In this document: piece after piece, positions 46,831 through 59,466 of the stretch | Layout of the letters: every line of letters starts with the position of its first letter | Numbering within the stretch: the first letter of the stretch is position 1 | NCBI RefSeq assembly: GCF_002135335.1 | Contig: NZ_NEGC01000002.1 | Location: forward strand, 186,001 to 250,000 | Direction of reading: 5' to 3' | Length of the DNA: 64,000 bases | From: Acinetobacter sp. ANC 4470 | GTDB lineage: Bacteria; Pseudomonadota; Gammaproteobacteria; Pseudomonadales; Moraxellaceae | Made by a program: the position numbers and the translations under genes | Notes under the pieces: generated by a model | Database searches by the model: none | What the model was told of the DNA's origin: nothing | What the model saw: the letters and a program-made list of their open reading frames with translations, nothing else

Positions 46831-47391
46831 CTAGCCCAATATAATGGGATGATTACTCAATTCATTTTGTTGATCTGCTATTGAATCTGTATAAAACTCC
46901 ATTAATACTTCACCTATGCTAAATACACCGTTGATCACAGCTGCTTTATATTGCTGCGCTGCCAATTGTGTAATCATATTTTGACAAATTCCATCCCAAA
47001 CCACTTGTTCAGTCGCTTGTTGAATGCCACGGTCAATCACAATTTCAACTTTTCGCTCACATAAGTTTAAATATAGCAGCACACCGCTATTAAACTCGGT
47101 ATCCCAAACACCCAGTTCAGCAAAAAGCTGTCGTGCACGCATACGGGTCGTTTGGTTATACGCTTGATTTGATGGTATATAACCTTCTATGACGACCTGA
47201 ATTTCTCCAATGTGCCCGTGTTCTGCTTCAGTTACAGCTTGAGCAATTGCTTGCTGATCTTGTTTAGAAAAATAACGCTTCGCAGCAGGCATATATAGAA
47301 AATGCTTGAGCCAACGCTTAAAGCTCGGCTGAGCAACTTCTTCAATTTTAGGCTGTGTGACAATTTCTGTCGTATCTGTTGTTGTTACCAT
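46831..47391 (-). CDS. TPM-domain protein (second of pair)
   Basis: This 186-residue protein has one TPM domain (about 40-165), shown by HGHIGEIQVVIEGYI, FNSGVLLYLNLCERKVEIVIDRGI and WDGICQNM. TPM domains were first linked to photosystem repair phosphatases; in bacteria their role is unclear. It overlaps the preceding TPM gene by 7 bases and belongs to the lemA-TPM-TPM operon. No signal peptide or glycine-rich tail is present, unlike its partner. Confidence 0.85.
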   Translation of the reverse strand: MVTTTDTTEIVTQPKIEEVAQPSFKRWLKHFLYMPAAKRYFSKQDQQAIAQAVTEAEHGHIGEIQVVIEGYIPSNQAYNQTTRMRARQLFAELGVWDTEFNSGVLLYLNLCERKVEIVIDRGIQQATEQVVWDGICQNMITQLAAQQYKAAVINGVFSIGEVLMEFYTDSIADQQNELSNHPIILG

Positions 47392-48458
47392 GAGCCTGAT
47401 GCTCCTCCCCCGCCAAAACCACCGCCACCACCGCTATATCCACCGCCACCAAAACCACCACCGCCTCTGCCACCACGTCCACCAGAGGAAGCTAAAAACA
47501 GCTGAAATATCGTTTGCGCAATCGCAGTAATCAATAAAAAGAAAATCCCACCACCAATCAACAAACTGGTAACTAAACCTGCACCATTGACCAAACCTGC
47601 GACTGTGCCTGCAACCGCAGCAGTTGAAGCACTTAAGCGTTTACCCACAACAAAAGAAGCCACTATGCCTGCAATCAATATGAATAATGCCGTACTCAAA
47701 GTTTTCTCTTTGGCTTGTTGTTCGTGTAAAGCCTGTGCTTGGCGTTCTTTGAGTTCCTCTGCGGCTTGTGCGGCCACGTCAGGGTCCATATTTAAAATAC
47801 GTTCAATTTCTGCTAAACCAGCATCAATACCTTGTACATATTGGGCTTGCTTAAAATAAGGCGTGATTTGATTGCGAATAATACGACTGGCGACAATATC
47901 GGGTAAAACACCTTCTAAGCCATAACCGGTTAGAATTTGAATACGCCGATCATTCACCGCAATTGCCATGAGCAAACCATTGTCTTGTTTTGCTGAACCC
48001 AATTGCCATTTTTCTGCAATGCGCATGGCAAAATCAAAAATATCTTCTTGCCCCGTAGTGGGCACAATCACCACACCAATTTGCGCTTTACCTTCTTGAT
48101 GTAATTTAATGATCCGCTGACTTAAGGCTTGTTTTTCACTCGCAGAAAGTAAATTTGCCTGATCAACCACGGGATCATTAAGTGTGGGCAATCCACGAAT
48201 AGATTCGCCATCTGCCATATCATTGGCAATTTTTGGTTGTTGTAGTGGTGTTTCGGTATTGCCCTGTATTGACGTTTTATTTTGCGCTGCCTGTTGTTGA
48301 TCTTTTACAATTTTGCCTAGTACCACCGCTTCAGCAGTGTCATCCGTCGCTGTGGCAACTTCGCTCCATGTGACTGAACAGATCAACATGCTGCAACACA
48401 ATAACAAGGCTTGCAGCATGCTTATAGGGGAAATGTATTTTTTATCAAAATCAGACAT
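47385..48458 (-). CDS. YgcG-type TPM-domain protein with glycine-rich tail
   Basis: The 357-residue protein has an N-terminal signal peptide (ISMLQALLLCCSMLICSVTWS), a TPM domain at about 95-220 (GKAQIGVVIVPTTGQEDIFDFAMRIAE and KQDNGLLMAIAVNDRRIQI), and two hydrophobic helices. The C-terminus is a low-complexity GGRGG/GGGGFGGGG tail ending SGSW. Start is ATG 48458, with GGAAG upstream; a GTG two codons earlier gives a longer frame. It lies between lemA and a second TPM gene. The lemA-ygcG pairing is common in bacteria, with envelope or stress roles suspected. Confidence 0.87.
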   Translation of the reverse strand: MSDFDKKYISPISMLQALLLCCSMLICSVTWSEVATATDDTAEAVVLGKIVKDQQQAAQNKTSIQGNTETPLQQPKIANDMADGESIRGLPTLNDPVVDQANLLSASEKQALSQRIIKLHQEGKAQIGVVIVPTTGQEDIFDFAMRIAEKWQLGSAKQDNGLLMAIAVNDRRIQILTGYGLEGVLPDIVASRIIRNQITPYFKQAQYVQGIDAGLAEIERILNMDPDVAAQAAEELKERQAQALHEQQAKEKTLSTALFILIAGIVASFVVGKRLSASTAAVAGTVAGLVNGAGLVTSLLIGGGIFFLLITAIAQTIFQLFLASSGGRGGRGGGGFGGGGYSGGGGGFGGGGASGSW

Positions 48459-48486
48459 CGGCACTTCCTATTCAATCATGCATGGC

Positions 48487-49077
48487 TTAATCGAAGGATA
48501 CTTTCGGTGTATTTTGTGCACCTTGTTCAGCACTAAAATTTGGTTTGGTATCCATGCCAATAACTTTGGCAGTCATGACTTGAGGGAACTGACGCACATA
48601 TGAATTGTAGTCTTGCACCGTAGTAATGTAACGATTACGTGCCACAGCAATACGGTTTTCAGTACCTTCTAACTGAACTTGTAAATCACGGAATTGTTCA
48701 TTGGCTTTTAAGTCTGGATAGTTTTCAGAAACTGCAATTAAACGTGATAATGCACTGGTCATTTGAGCCTGTGCTTGTTGATATTTTTCAAATAATACTG
48801 GATCTTCTAATACTTCTTTATCGACTTTTAAACCTGCGACATTGGCACGTGCTTGCGTTACTTCTGTGAGAACTTGTTCTTCATGTTTGGCATAACCTTT
48901 GACCACATTGACCAAATTCGGTACAAGGTCTGCACGGCGTTGATATTGGTTTTGTACTTCAGACCACGATGCAGTGACTGCTTCGTCTTTCACCTGTAAA
49001 GTATTATAGCCACAACCCGATAATGTTAAAGTACTGGCAAGCGCGATAGCGACTAAACTTTTTTTCATGGAATTCAT
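48487..49077 (-). CDS. lemA: LemA family lipoprotein
   Basis: This lipoprotein of about 196 residues has the lipobox TLSGCGYN. The long helices typical of LemA follow: SWSEVQNQYQRRADLVPNLVNVVKGYAKHEEQVL, FEKYQQAQAQMTSALSRL and VAVARNRYITTVQDYN-like stretches. ATG 49077 with GAGGAT upstream is chosen. It is first in an operon with two TPM-domain proteins. LemA function is not firmly known; envelope-linked signalling has been suggested. Confidence 0.9.
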   Translation of the reverse strand: MNSMKKSLVAIALASTLTLSGCGYNTLQVKDEAVTASWSEVQNQYQRRADLVPNLVNVVKGYAKHEEQVLTEVTQARANVAGLKVDKEVLEDPVLFEKYQQAQAQMTSALSRLIAVSENYPDLKANEQFRDLQVQLEGTENRIAVARNRYITTVQDYNSYVRQFPQVMTAKVIGMDTKPNFSAEQGAQNTPKVSFD

Positions 49078-49181
49078 CAATTTCTATCCTCTTCTATATT
49101 TCTTTGTATTTGTTTGAATATTTTTATTGTAAACATATTTATACAAAGTTTTGTTTAATTTCAGTATTTCAAATGAGCAAT

Positions 49182-49215
49182 AAAAAAAGGGAAAATATCA
49201 CTATTCACCCTTTTT
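49182..49215 (-). terminator. Terminator of the PF10118-like gene
   Basis: AAAAAGGG and CCCTTTTT flank a 16-base loop, with seven Ts on the minus strand, 20 bases past the stop. Confidence 0.7.
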
Positions 49216-49234
49216 ATTTTATCCATTTCAGTTA

Positions 49235-50119
49235 TTAACTCAGTAAAACTGGCTTCAATTCATTTTGAAAACTTTCCACTTGATAGTCTTCTGCTAAACG
49301 CTGCTTCCAATAACTGACCAGTTTTGTATAGTCAATTTCCGAAGGGTGAAAATCACTTTTAAAATAAGATAAGTATTCTGGTGCAAGCTGCAGAAACATT
49401 TTTCCGAGTAAGTAAAATCCGAAAATATTCCCGCCTACTTTCGGCAAACTTTTTTTCTTGTCTTGTAAAAACAATCGCGTTGCTGAATACAGCGTTAAGC
49501 TGGCAAAACCTGTTGTTACACTGCGCATAATCATACGTCGGATTTTATCATCACCATATACCGCCTGATAAACATCAAAAGCAACAGCCCGATGCTCTAT
49601 TTCTTCAATGGCGTGCCAAACCCAAAGTTTTGCAGCATCCTCATCTAAGGTCGCTAAAACTTCTGGATGCCGTAAAATATAACCACCGAGTAATGCAGTA
49701 AAATGCTCAAAAGCACAGGTAATCGCGAGTTGAATTTTAGGATGTAGATTTTTGACATAGTCATCTTTCCGCGCTAGCCATGCTTGAAAACGATCTAAAT
49801 TATAATCATCACTGCGCCAAGCTGCGTTAAATTCAGCATGCGCTTTGGAGTGCATGGCTTCTTGTCCAATAAATGCTGCGATTTGCGCTTGTAGATTTTC
49901 ATCTTTTACTTTATCCCGCACATTTCTTACGCTATGGACAAAAAATTGTTCGCCAATAGGAAAAGTCGAAGAAAGTGCAGTGAGTACATGTGACATGACA
50001 GGAGAATTGGCAAAATAATGCCGACGAATTGCCTGAGGATTAAATTGTAAACGTCGCACTGTAATGCCAACGGCTTTAGGACGATTTTGATATGATTTTT
50101 CTGCCGCCACGGTGCTCAT
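49235..50119 (-). CDS. Predicted metal-dependent hydrolase, PF10118-like
   Basis: The 294-residue helical protein begins ITVRRLQFNP and carries repeated Glu/His motifs of a ferritin-like metal site: GEQFF, QEAMHSKAH, EHFTALL and EEIEHRAVAFD. These match the family called predicted metal-dependent hydrolases. A di-iron oxidase-type activity is as likely as hydrolysis; neither is shown. There is no signal peptide and one possible hydrophobic segment near residue 250. It is monocistronic. Confidence 0.8.
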   Translation of the reverse strand: MSTVAAEKSYQNRPKAVGITVRRLQFNPQAIRRHYFANSPVMSHVLTALSSTFPIGEQFFVHSVRNVRDKVKDENLQAQIAAFIGQEAMHSKAHAEFNAAWRSDDYNLDRFQAWLARKDDYVKNLHPKIQLAITCAFEHFTALLGGYILRHPEVLATLDEDAAKLWVWHAIEEIEHRAVAFDVYQAVYGDDKIRRMIMRSVTTGFASLTLYSATRLFLQDKKKSLPKVGGNIFGFYLLGKMFLQLAPEYLSYFKSDFHPSEIDYTKLVSYWKQRLAEDYQVESFQNELKPVLLS

Positions 50120-50425
50120 AAAGTAATCCAGTCAAAATAGACAATGGATTTTAGTATGCGAAGTTAGTCACACTTGTTATATGGCAAAAGCGCTTACTCA
50201 ATTTGCCAAAAGATACAACATGATCAGCGGCTTTTGTCTCAAAGGCTTGGAAAATAAAAAATAGCCACGTTAAAAAATAAACGTTACTTTCAATCATTTC
50301 CTTCTCCCAAATGAGCTATTAACTCTAAAAAATATCATCAAATTCTTTACTCAACCCTCCCCCAACTCTGCTTTATAAACGAAGAGATCCATCTTTAAAA
50401 GAGAGGAAAAACATGCAGTAATAAA
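50120..50425. other. Intergenic region upstream of the PF10118-like gene
   Basis: About 300 A+T-rich bases with no gene recognised. The promoter for the minus-strand hydrolase-like gene should be at the left end. A G/A-rich stretch at about 50380-50410 is unremarkable. Confidence 0.4.
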
Positions 50426-50453
50426 AAATCCCCCTTTTTTCAAAGGGGGATTT
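50426..50453 (-). terminator. Palindrome/terminator after gltD
   Basis: A 12-bp perfect stem AAATCCCCCTTT/AAAGGGGGATTT has a TTTC loop and a T tract on the minus strand. It shares layout and loop with 26292-26315. Confidence 0.85.
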
Positions 50454-50499
50454 CAGGGATTCACTTTTAAAATATTTTCAGCTTAGCATCAGTATCCAA

Positions 50500-51954
<1,455 letters not shown>

Positions 51955-51993
51955 TTATCCGCTACACCTGCCTGTCAATCTGCAGTAGTGGAA

Positions 51994-54900
51994 TTATTGT
52001 GGATCGGCTTTAATCGTTTTTAAAAGCGTTTGCAAATTAGCAGCTTTTGGTTTTACAAGCCAGAATTTACGGCTGTAAAAATCAAACTCATTGCGGATCT
52101 TATACGCCCACGCACTACCTGTCTCTTGAATGTGTTCATCTAAGATACGGCTTAAGAACTCTTGATGTTCTTCCATCGCTTCTGTAGAAATACGATTTAA
52201 TTCAATCAACTCATGGTTGTAGTGATCAACAAAATCATTATCAAGGTCAAGCACATAGGCAAAACCACCCGTCATACCTGCACCGAAGTTATGACCAACT
52301 TTACCCAGTACCGTCACAATACCACCAGTCATATATTCACAACAGTGGTCGCCAGCACCTTCAATCACGGCAAACGCGCCTGAGTTACGCACCGCAAAAC
52401 GTTCACCAGCAGTACCCGCAGCGAAGACTTTACCGCCCGTTGCACCATACAAACAAGTGTTACCAATAATAGCGGTATTTTGGGTTTGGAACGGTGAACC
52501 TTTGGGTGGGAAAATCGAAATACGACCACCAGCCATACCTTTACCCACGTAATCGTTAGCATCACCTTCCAGTTTGATATGCAATCCGCCTGCATTCCAA
52601 ACACCGAGTGATTGACCTGCTGTACCTTTTAAGTTCATGACTACAGGATGCGCTTCCATGCTTAAGTTGCCGTAACGACGGGCAATTTCACCTGAAATAC
52701 GCGCACCAATTGAACGGTCACAGTTAACAACATTGTAGTTAAACTCGCCGCTCTTACCTGCTTCAATGGTCGGAAGCATTTCAACCACCATTTTCTCTGC
52801 AAGCAAGCCCTTATCAAACGGTGCATTACCTTGAACTTGACAGTATTGCGCCTTACCTTCCGCAGAAGGATGCGAGGTTAACAAGGCACTGAAATCTAAG
52901 TGTGCATGTTTATCGGTATCACCCGGTAATACTTCAAGTAAATCTGTACGACCAATCAAATCTTTGAGGCTTGAAACGCCTAAAGCCGCTAACCATTCAC
53001 GCGTTTCTTCTGCAATAAAGTGGAAGAAGTTAATCAGCATTTCTGGCTCGCCAATATAATGCTCTTGACGTAAATGATCTTGTTGTGTTGCAACCCCCGT
53101 CGCACAGTTATTCAGGTGGCAAATACGCAGGTATTTACAACCCAATGCGATCATTGGTGTAGAACCAAAACCGAAACTTTCAGCACCAAGGATAGCAGCT
53201 TTAACCACGTCTAAACCTGTTTTCAAACCACCATCGGTTTGGACGCGTACTTTGCCACGCAGGTCATTTACGCGAAGGGCTTGATGTGCTTCTGCAAGAC
53301 CGAGCTCCCAAGGTGAACCCGCATGGTGAATTGATGAAAGTGGTGAAGCGGCTGTACCACCGTCATAACCCGAAATGGTGATGAAGTCGGCATAGGCTTT
53401 CGCAACACCTGCTGCAATCGTTCCTACACCCGGCTCAGACACCAATTTCACCGACACCATCGCTTGAGGATTGACTTGTTTTAAATCAAAGATCAATTGC
53501 GATAAATCTTCAATAGAATAAATGTCATGATGTGGCGGTGGTGAAATGAGCGTTACACCCGGTACGGAGTAACGTAACCGTGCAATTAAGCCATTCACTT
53601 TACCGCCTGGTAACTGACCACCTTCACCCGGTTTTGCACCTTGAGCGACTTTAATCTGTAAAACTTCTGCTGAAGTTAAGTACGCAGGCGTTACCCCAAA
53701 ACGACCCGAAGCAATCTGCTTGATTTTCGAGTTACGAATGGTGCCATAACGTGCAGGATCTTCACCGCCCTCACCTGAATTTGAACGCCCACCAATGGTG
53801 TTCATCGCAATCGCAATCGCTTCATGCGCTTCAGGAGATAAGGCACCCAAAGACATTCCAGCAGAGTCAAAACGCGGCAAAATTTCTTCGATTGATTCCA
53901 CTTGCTCAATGGCAATTGAATTGTCTGTTTTGAGTTTGAATAAATCACGAATGGTGGTAATCGGGCGATTATTCACCAACTCTGCATATTCTTTAAAATC
54001 TGCATAATGACCTGAACGTACCGATTTATGCAAAGCATTGATGACGTCAGGGTTAAATGCGTGGTATTCCTTATCAAATACAAATTTTAGCAAACCACCT
54101 TGATCGATTGGCTTACGTGATTTCCACGCATTTTCCGCCAATTTTTTCAAATCATTTTCAAGGTCTGCAAAGGTTGCCCCTTGAATACGGCTTGGCACAC
54201 CAGTGAAGCACTTATCCACTACTTCATTGGATAAACCAACTGCTTCGAATAACTGACCACCACGGTAAGACGCAACCGTTGAGATCCCCATTTTCGAAAG
54301 AACTTTTAACAAGCCTTTCTCAATGCCTTTACGGAAATTGGCTTGTGCATGAATAGGGTCACCCAGTAACTCACCTTTGGCAACCAAATCATTGATCACG
54401 TCGTAGGCTAAGTATGGATAAATCGCAGTTGCACCAAAACCTAAGATCACAGCAAATTGATGCGGATCACGTGCCAGACCAGTTTCGACAATAATATTGG
54501 CATCGGTACGTAAACCGACTTGAATCAAGTGATGGTGAATCGCACCCGTTGCCATTAAAGCATTGGCGGGTAAATAACCTTCACGGATCTTTTTATCGGA
54601 AAGAACCAATAATGTTTTGCCGTCACGAATAGCTTGTGCAGCTTCTTCGCAAATACGTGTAATTGCAGCCTGTAAACCTTCAGTTGCCACATAATTCAAG
54701 TCGATATCGGCAATTTCATAGCCTTTACGACCTAAAGTACGCATTTGATGCATTTTAGAGTTTGAAAGTACAGGGCTTGAAATAATCAAACGATCCGCAT
54801 GTTCAGGGCTTTGTTCAAAGACATTTTGCTCACGGCCCAAACATGTCTCTAAAGACATCACAATCGATTCACGTAATGGATCGATCGGTGGATTAGTCAC

Positions 54901-56475
54901 CTGTGCAAACTGTTGACGGAAGAAATCGGATACATGACGGACTTGACGAGACAATACTGCCATTGGCGTATCATCACCCATCGAACCGACTGCTTCCTGA
55001 CCGCTTTCTGCAATTGGACGCAGCAATTGATCACGTTCCTCAAAAGTCACCAAAAACATTTTTTGTGCTGCTTTGAGGTCATCACCTTTTAAGCCTTGAT
55101 CACACAAATATTCTTCAAGCTCTGGACTGCCTTGCACGCGAACTGAATTCTCACGTAACCATTGACGGTAAGGACGCATATTTTTCAAATGGTTGCTAAC
55201 ATCTTTGGTATCAAGCAACTTACCTGTCAAAGTATCAATCACAAGAATTTGACCTGGACCTACACGACCTTTAGAAATCACATCTTCAGGTTGATAACCC
55301 CAAACGCCAATTTCTGATGCCAAAGTGATGTAACCATTTTTGGTAATCACCCAACGTGCAGGACGTAAGCCATTACGATCCAGCATACAAATGGCATGAC
55401 GACCATCTTGAATCACCAGACCTGCAGGACCATCCCACGCTTCCATATGCTTTGAGTTAAATTCATAGAATGCACGTAAATCTGCATCTAAAGTTTCAAC
55501 ATTTTGCCACGCTGGTGGAACTAACATACGAAGCGCACGGAATAAATCCATACCACCACCGACAAGAATTTCAAGCATATTATCTAAGCTTGAAGAATCC
55601 GAACCGGTACGGTTTACAATTGGATTTAGTTCAGTTAAACCCGGCAACAATGGGTTTTCTAATTTAGGCACACGCGCCATTGCCCAATTACGGTTTGCGG
55701 TAATGGTGTTAATTTCACCATTGTGCGCCAAGTAGCGGAAGGGTTGCGCAAGTGGCCAACGCGGTAAAGTATTGGTCGAGAAACGCTGATGGAATACCAC
55801 AATATGTGATTCCAAGCGTGGATCTGCAAGGTCTGTATAGAAGTCTGCAATAGCTGCAGGCATCATTAAACCTTTATAGGTAATCACAGTTGAACATAAT
55901 GTTGTGACATAGAATGATGAATCATTCACTAACAACTGTTCAGCACGGCGACGTGCAAGGAACAACTTACGGTTGAATTCAACCTCGGTCACGCCCATTG
56001 GGCAATTGACAATAATTTGTTCAAAGGCTGGCATCGATTGCAATGCAATCTCACCTAAAGCATCGACATTGGTTGGAATCAACCGCCAAGCCAGAACTTT
56101 TAAACCTTCCGATTCAATTTCTTTGCTAAGAATTTGTTTTGAATGCGCAGCAATAGCGGGATCAAGATCTAAGAAAATAGTACCAACAGCAAAAATTTCG
56201 CTCAGAGTAATATCACTCAGTTTTTTTGCTTCTTCACGGAAGAACGCTTTGGGCATAGCCAGCAATAAACCACAACCATCCCCTGTTTTACCATCTGCGG
56301 CAATACCACCACGGTGGGTCATACAACTTAAACTATGAATCGCGGTCTTGACCAAATCATGGCTCGCATCACCCTGCATATGGGCAATTAAACCGAAACC
56401 ACAGTTATCTTTGAACTCTTCCGGTTGGTATAAACCTTGAGCGGGAGCTACAGTATTAGGCGATGGCATGTGCAT
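51994..56475 (-). CDS. gltB: Glutamate synthase large subunit
   Basis: This 1493-residue enzyme makes two glutamates from glutamine and 2-oxoglutarate. Start is ATG 56475 (MHMPSPN, AAGAAGGG upstream). That leaves a 24-residue propeptide before Cys25 in CGFGLIAHM, the class II glutaminase nucleophile. The central and FMN-binding synthase domains are present ([29 protein letters not shown]). The [3Fe-4S] Cys group ([16 protein letters not shown]) and the C-terminal GXGXG helix domain follow. The longer frame upstream to 56520 is discounted because it lacks a ribosome site. Expression is probably nitrogen-regulated, though no site was identified. Confidence 0.96.
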   Translation of the reverse strand: MHMPSPNTVAPAQGLYQPEEFKDNCGFGLIAHMQGDASHDLVKTAIHSLSCMTHRGGIAADGKTGDGCGLLLAMPKAFFREEAKKLSDITLSEIFAVGTIFLDLDPAIAAHSKQILSKEIESEGLKVLAWRLIPTNVDALGEIALQSMPAFEQIIVNCPMGVTEVEFNRKLFLARRRAEQLLVNDSSFYVTTLCSTVITYKGLMMPAAIADFYTDLADPRLESHIVVFHQRFSTNTLPRWPLAQPFRYLAHNGEINTITANRNWAMARVPKLENPLLPGLTELNPIVNRTGSDSSSLDNMLEILVGGGMDLFRALRMLVPPAWQNVETLDADLRAFYEFNSKHMEAWDGPAGLVIQDGRHAICMLDRNGLRPARWVITKNGYITLASEIGVWGYQPEDVISKGRVGPGQILVIDTLTGKLLDTKDVSNHLKNMRPYRQWLRENSVRVQGSPELEEYLCDQGLKGDDLKAAQKMFLVTFEERDQLLRPIAESGQEAVGSMGDDTPMAVLSRQVRHVSDFFRQQFAQVTNPPIDPLRESIVMSLETCLGREQNVFEQSPEHADRLIISSPVLSNSKMHQMRTLGRKGYEIADIDLNYVATEGLQAAITRICEEAAQAIRDGKTLLVLSDKKIREGYLPANALMATGAIHHHLIQVGLRTDANIIVETGLARDPHQFAVILGFGATAIYPYLAYDVINDLVAKGELLGDPIHAQANFRKGIEKGLLKVLSKMGISTVASYRGGQLFEAVGLSNEVVDKCFTGVPSRIQGATFADLENDLKKLAENAWKSRKPIDQGGLLKFVFDKEYHAFNPDVINALHKSVRSGHYADFKEYAELVNNRPITTIRDLFKLKTDNSIAIEQVESIEEILPRFDSAGMSLGALSPEAHEAIAIAMNTIGGRSNSGEGGEDPARYGTIRNSKIKQIASGRFGVTPAYLTSAEVLQIKVAQGAKPGEGGQLPGGKVNGLIARLRYSVPGVTLISPPPHHDIYSIEDLSQLIFDLKQVNPQAMVSVKLVSEPGVGTIAAGVAKAYADFITISGYDGGTAASPLSSIHHAGSPWELGLAEAHQALRVNDLRGKVRVQTDGGLKTGLDVVKAAILGAESFGFGSTPMIALGCKYLRICHLNNCATGVATQQDHLRQEHYIGEPEMLINFFHFIAEETREWLAALGVSSLKDLIGRTDLLEVLPGDTDKHAHLDFSALLTSHPSAEGKAQYCQVQGNAPFDKGLLAEKMVVEMLPTIEAGKSGEFNYNVVNCDRSIGARISGEIARRYGNLSMEAHPVVMNLKGTAGQSLGVWNAGGLHIKLEGDANDYVGKGMAGGRISIFPPKGSPFQTQNTAIIGNTCLYGATGGKVFAAGTAGERFAVRNSGAFAVIEGAGDHCCEYMTGGIVTVLGKVGHNFGAGMTGGFAYVLDLDNDFVDHYNHELIELNRISTEAMEEHQEFLSRILDEHIQETGSAWAYKIRNEFDFYSRKFWLVKPKAANLQTLLKTIKADPQ

Positions 56476-56923
56476 AGCGTACCCTTCTTTCAACATGGCC
56501 CTATAGCGGGCGTCTAACAATCAAATATCTTTTTTGCGATTTAGTCCAATTTACTCACACGCAAATCAAGATTGAGCAAAATCATTTTCTTCACATGCTT
56601 AAGATAATCGCATTTCATCTTATATACATGAGTCAATTACAAAAATGTTTTATTGATTTTACGCACTCTTTTAAAGCAGGTAAATTCAACAACTTCGCAC
56701 AATCATTGAATCTTTTCGCGCCAAAATAGGGACAACAACTCAATTCATGCACCAATAAAGCAAAAATTATGCCAATTTAAAAAATACAATGCTAAATGTT
56801 TTAAATATAGAAATATTAAAGTTTCTGCAACGCAATAGCATTTTTTCAAAAACACTTTTCGCACTATATTTGTGCATACAAATATTTTTATAACTTAATT
56901 TGCTCTATTTTAGAACTCTATGT
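56476..56923. other. Upstream region of gltBD
   Basis: About 450 bases, strongly A+T-rich, hold the gltB promoter on the minus strand. No gene or clear hairpin was recognised. The SPOR-domain gene ends at its right edge without an obvious T-tract terminator. Confidence 0.4.
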
Positions 56924-57775
56924 TTAATTAAATGGATCACTAATTTCTTTTTCTGCTGCTTTATTGCCACTTTGTTTAGAGATAGGGTCAACAGTAGAAT
57001 GAGACTCTTGCACATCAACAACATCCCCTTGTGCATCACGACGTGTAACCTTGGTCGTTGTGGTCGCTGTTCTCGGGTCAACAGGCACAACCGCAGGTTT
57101 AAGTTTTTTATTGGGTAAAGCCAATACAGCCTCATCCACTCGAGGCAACGGTGCAGGCTTTAACTTGACGGCATATAATTTATTATTCGTCGCCATTTCT
57201 TCCGCACCCATATCGTTCACCAATGTTACATAACTTTTGATATCTTGCACTTTAGGTTGGATTGACTTTGGAAATTGCAGCGGCAATTGTTTTAGTGCTT
57301 GTTTAGCTTCAGTATTATTTTTATATAGGCCGTAAAGCAGCACATATTGTTCAATTTGATTTTCACCATTTAGGCGAATATAAAAAAAGTTGTTACGATC
57401 TATTTGTTTTTTAAGAAAACTTCGAAGAACATCATCGTCAGTCACTCGGAACAGCTCAATCGTTACTAATTTTTTATTTTCATGAATAAATTTACTGCCA
57501 CGAAATTCTGGTTCATAACTTGCCGTCGTCACCATACGAGTCGTCATTGTCAAAGGACGCACTTCATCTTGAAGTGCACCTAAAAGGCTTGTTGCAGCTA
57601 CTTTTTCAGGTTGAATTTGTAATTCAGACTCAGTTTCAGCAGATTTTTCGACTTCCACTAATGCTTTATTATCTGTGATTACCCAAAAAATCAGTGCCGC
57701 AAGTAAACACACCATCCCACACACGAGCCAGATATAATTTCGAATACGTTGCCATTGTGTACGGATGGTTGCCAT
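56924..57775 (-). CDS. SPOR-domain-like membrane protein
   Basis: This 283-residue protein has a short cytoplasmic N-terminus, one membrane helix (IWLVCGMVCLLAALIFWVI, about 14-32), a linker, and an extracytoplasmic region of the SPOR type. The latter shows FYIRLNGENQIEQYVLLYGLYKNNTEAKQALKQLP (about residues 130-165). The tail is charged and Thr-rich. SPOR domains bind denuded peptidoglycan at division sites, as in DamX. It follows aroB by 3 bases, the same context as damX in other bacteria, so it is likely a division-linked protein. Confidence 0.78.
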   Translation of the reverse strand: MATIRTQWQRIRNYIWLVCGMVCLLAALIFWVITDNKALVEVEKSAETESELQIQPEKVAATSLLGALQDEVRPLTMTTRMVTTASYEPEFRGSKFIHENKKLVTIELFRVTDDDVLRSFLKKQIDRNNFFYIRLNGENQIEQYVLLYGLYKNNTEAKQALKQLPLQFPKSIQPKVQDIKSYVTLVNDMGAEEMATNNKLYAVKLKPAPLPRVDEAVLALPNKKLKPAVVPVDPRTATTTTKVTRRDAQGDVVDVQESHSTVDPISKQSGNKAAEKEISDPFN

Positions 57776-57778
57776 GCC

Positions 57779-58864
57779 TTATACCTTCTCTTGATTCGCT
57801 AAAATCGCTTGTTTCATCAATTCCACATCAAATTCTTTGGTAATCACAGCCTGTCCTAAAGATTTCATCAATACAAGGCGTAATTGTCCATTGAGCACTT
57901 TTTTATCATGTGCCATAAAACCAAGGAATTCATCAAGTGGAATAGCTGGGCATTTTACGGGTAAATGAGCACGTTGAATGATTTTTTTTGTACGCTCAAC
58001 ATCATCAAGTGAAATCCAGCCCATACGCTGCGATAAATCCGCAGCCATAAGCATACCTGTTGCAACAGCTTCACCATGTAGCCAAACGCCATAGCCTAAA
58101 TAGGATTCAATCGCATGACCAAAAGTATGACCTAAATTCAGCAAAGCACGCTCACCTTGTTCTTTTTCATCATTGGCTACAATTCGTGCTTTATGTGCAC
58201 ATGAACGATAAACAGCTTCAGCCAGCAGTGTGGAATCACGCCCAACCAAAGCATCCATATGTTCTTCGAGCCAAGTAAGAAAATCGAGATCACCCAATAA
58301 GGCATATTTAATCACTTCTGCCAAACCCGCAGAAAGCTCACGATCTGGTAATGTATTTAATTGCGCCATATCTGCCAACACCACTTGTGGTTGTTGGAAC
58401 GCACCAATCATATTTTTACCCAAAGGATGATTAATGCCTGTTTTCCCCCCTACACTTGAATCCACTTGCGATAAAAGCGTGGTTGGCACTTGAATAAAAT
58501 AAACACCACGCTGAAAACATGCAGATGCAAAACCCGCCATATCTCCAATCACGCCGCCACCAAGCGCCAAGACTGTCGCATCACGATTAAAACCAGCTTC
58601 CAATAAGGCATCAAAAATTAAATTTAAATGTTCAATATTTTTATATTTTTCACCATCAGGCAAAATACATGTTGCAACTGTTTTCCCCAAACCTTTAATC
58701 GCATTCGCATAATGATCTAAATACAAAGGCTTAACGGTTGTATTGGTTACAATCATGACTTGTTTTCCGTGAATATACGGCTCAAGTAAAGATTGTGGAT
58801 TTAAATCACTGCCAATAAAAATAGGATAGCGACGATCGCCGAGTTCAACATGTAAAGTTTGCAT
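57779..58864 (-). CDS. aroB: 3-dehydroquinate synthase
   Basis: This 361-residue NAD- and Zn-dependent enzyme makes 3-dehydroquinate from DAHP, the second shikimate step. Conserved segments are [46 protein letters not shown] and the Zn motif around [12 protein letters not shown], with a later HGEAV. It follows aroK by 17 bases and precedes the SPOR gene by 3. This forms one operon with pilQ to pilM upstream. Confidence 0.96.
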   Translation of the reverse strand: MQTLHVELGDRRYPIFIGSDLNPQSLLEPYIHGKQVMIVTNTTVKPLYLDHYANAIKGLGKTVATCILPDGEKYKNIEHLNLIFDALLEAGFNRDATVLALGGGVIGDMAGFASACFQRGVYFIQVPTTLLSQVDSSVGGKTGINHPLGKNMIGAFQQPQVVLADMAQLNTLPDRELSAGLAEVIKYALLGDLDFLTWLEEHMDALVGRDSTLLAEAVYRSCAHKARIVANDEKEQGERALLNLGHTFGHAIESYLGYGVWLHGEAVATGMLMAADLSQRMGWISLDDVERTKKIIQRAHLPVKCPAIPLDEFLGFMAHDKKVLNGQLRLVLMKSLGQAVITKEFDVELMKQAILANQEKV

Positions 58865-58881
58865 GAAATTAAAACCGTTAA

Positions 58882-59430
58882 TTAGACTAAATCTGCTTCT
58901 TGGGAAACAATCATATGTAAGATTTTTTGAGCTAGATCACGAGCAGCCCCCTGATTTGTTTCAATAATATAATGTGCAATTTCTCGATACAAAGGATCAC
59001 GAATTGCCAATAAATCACGTAACTTTTGTTCAGGATTTTCAACTTGCAGTAGAGGACGGTTTTTATCCCGATAGGTACGCTGTAATTGAATTTCGACAGG
59101 CGTATAAAGATAAATAACGATTCCGCGTTGTTTTAAAAATTTACGATTAGCAGCTTGAGTGACAACACCACCACCAGTCGCGAGAACCAGTTGTGAACGG
59201 GTAGTAAGTTCATTAATCACCATGGTCTCTCGATTACGAAATCCATTCTCCCCTTCTTTTTCAAAAATCCAAGGAATGGTCGCTCCCGTCTTGCGTTCAA
59301 TTTCATGATCACTGTCAAGAAACTCTCGCCCTAACAGTTCTGCTAAATGTCGCCCAACAGTCGTCTTACCCGCCCCCATTGGCCCTACCAAATAAATATT
59401 TGGTAGGGTTTCAAACTCATTGCTTGGCAA
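58882..59430 (-). CDS. aroK: Shikimate kinase
   Basis: This 182-residue kinase phosphorylates shikimate. The P-loop [15 protein letters not shown], the FLDSDHEIE motif (Mg and shikimate Asp), FRNRETMV and LATGGGVV are all present. The lid [11 protein letters not shown] follows. It lies 36 bases after pilQ and 17 before aroB, the usual pilQ-aroK-aroB arrangement of gammaproteobacteria. Confidence 0.96.
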   Translation of the reverse strand: MPSNEFETLPNIYLVGPMGAGKTTVGRHLAELLGREFLDSDHEIERKTGATIPWIFEKEGENGFRNRETMVINELTTRSQLVLATGGGVVTQAANRKFLKQRGIVIYLYTPVEIQLQRTYRDKNRPLLQVENPEQKLRDLLAIRDPLYREIAHYIIETNQGAARDLAQKILHMIVSQEADLV

Positions 59431-59466
59431 GGAGTCACCTATTTATTTTGTCAGATTCAAAATATA

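Noticed and set aside
47302..47505. Plus-strand frame rich in Pro (PPPPKPPPPP)
   Set aside because: It is the complement of the glycine-rich tail of the YgcG-type protein.
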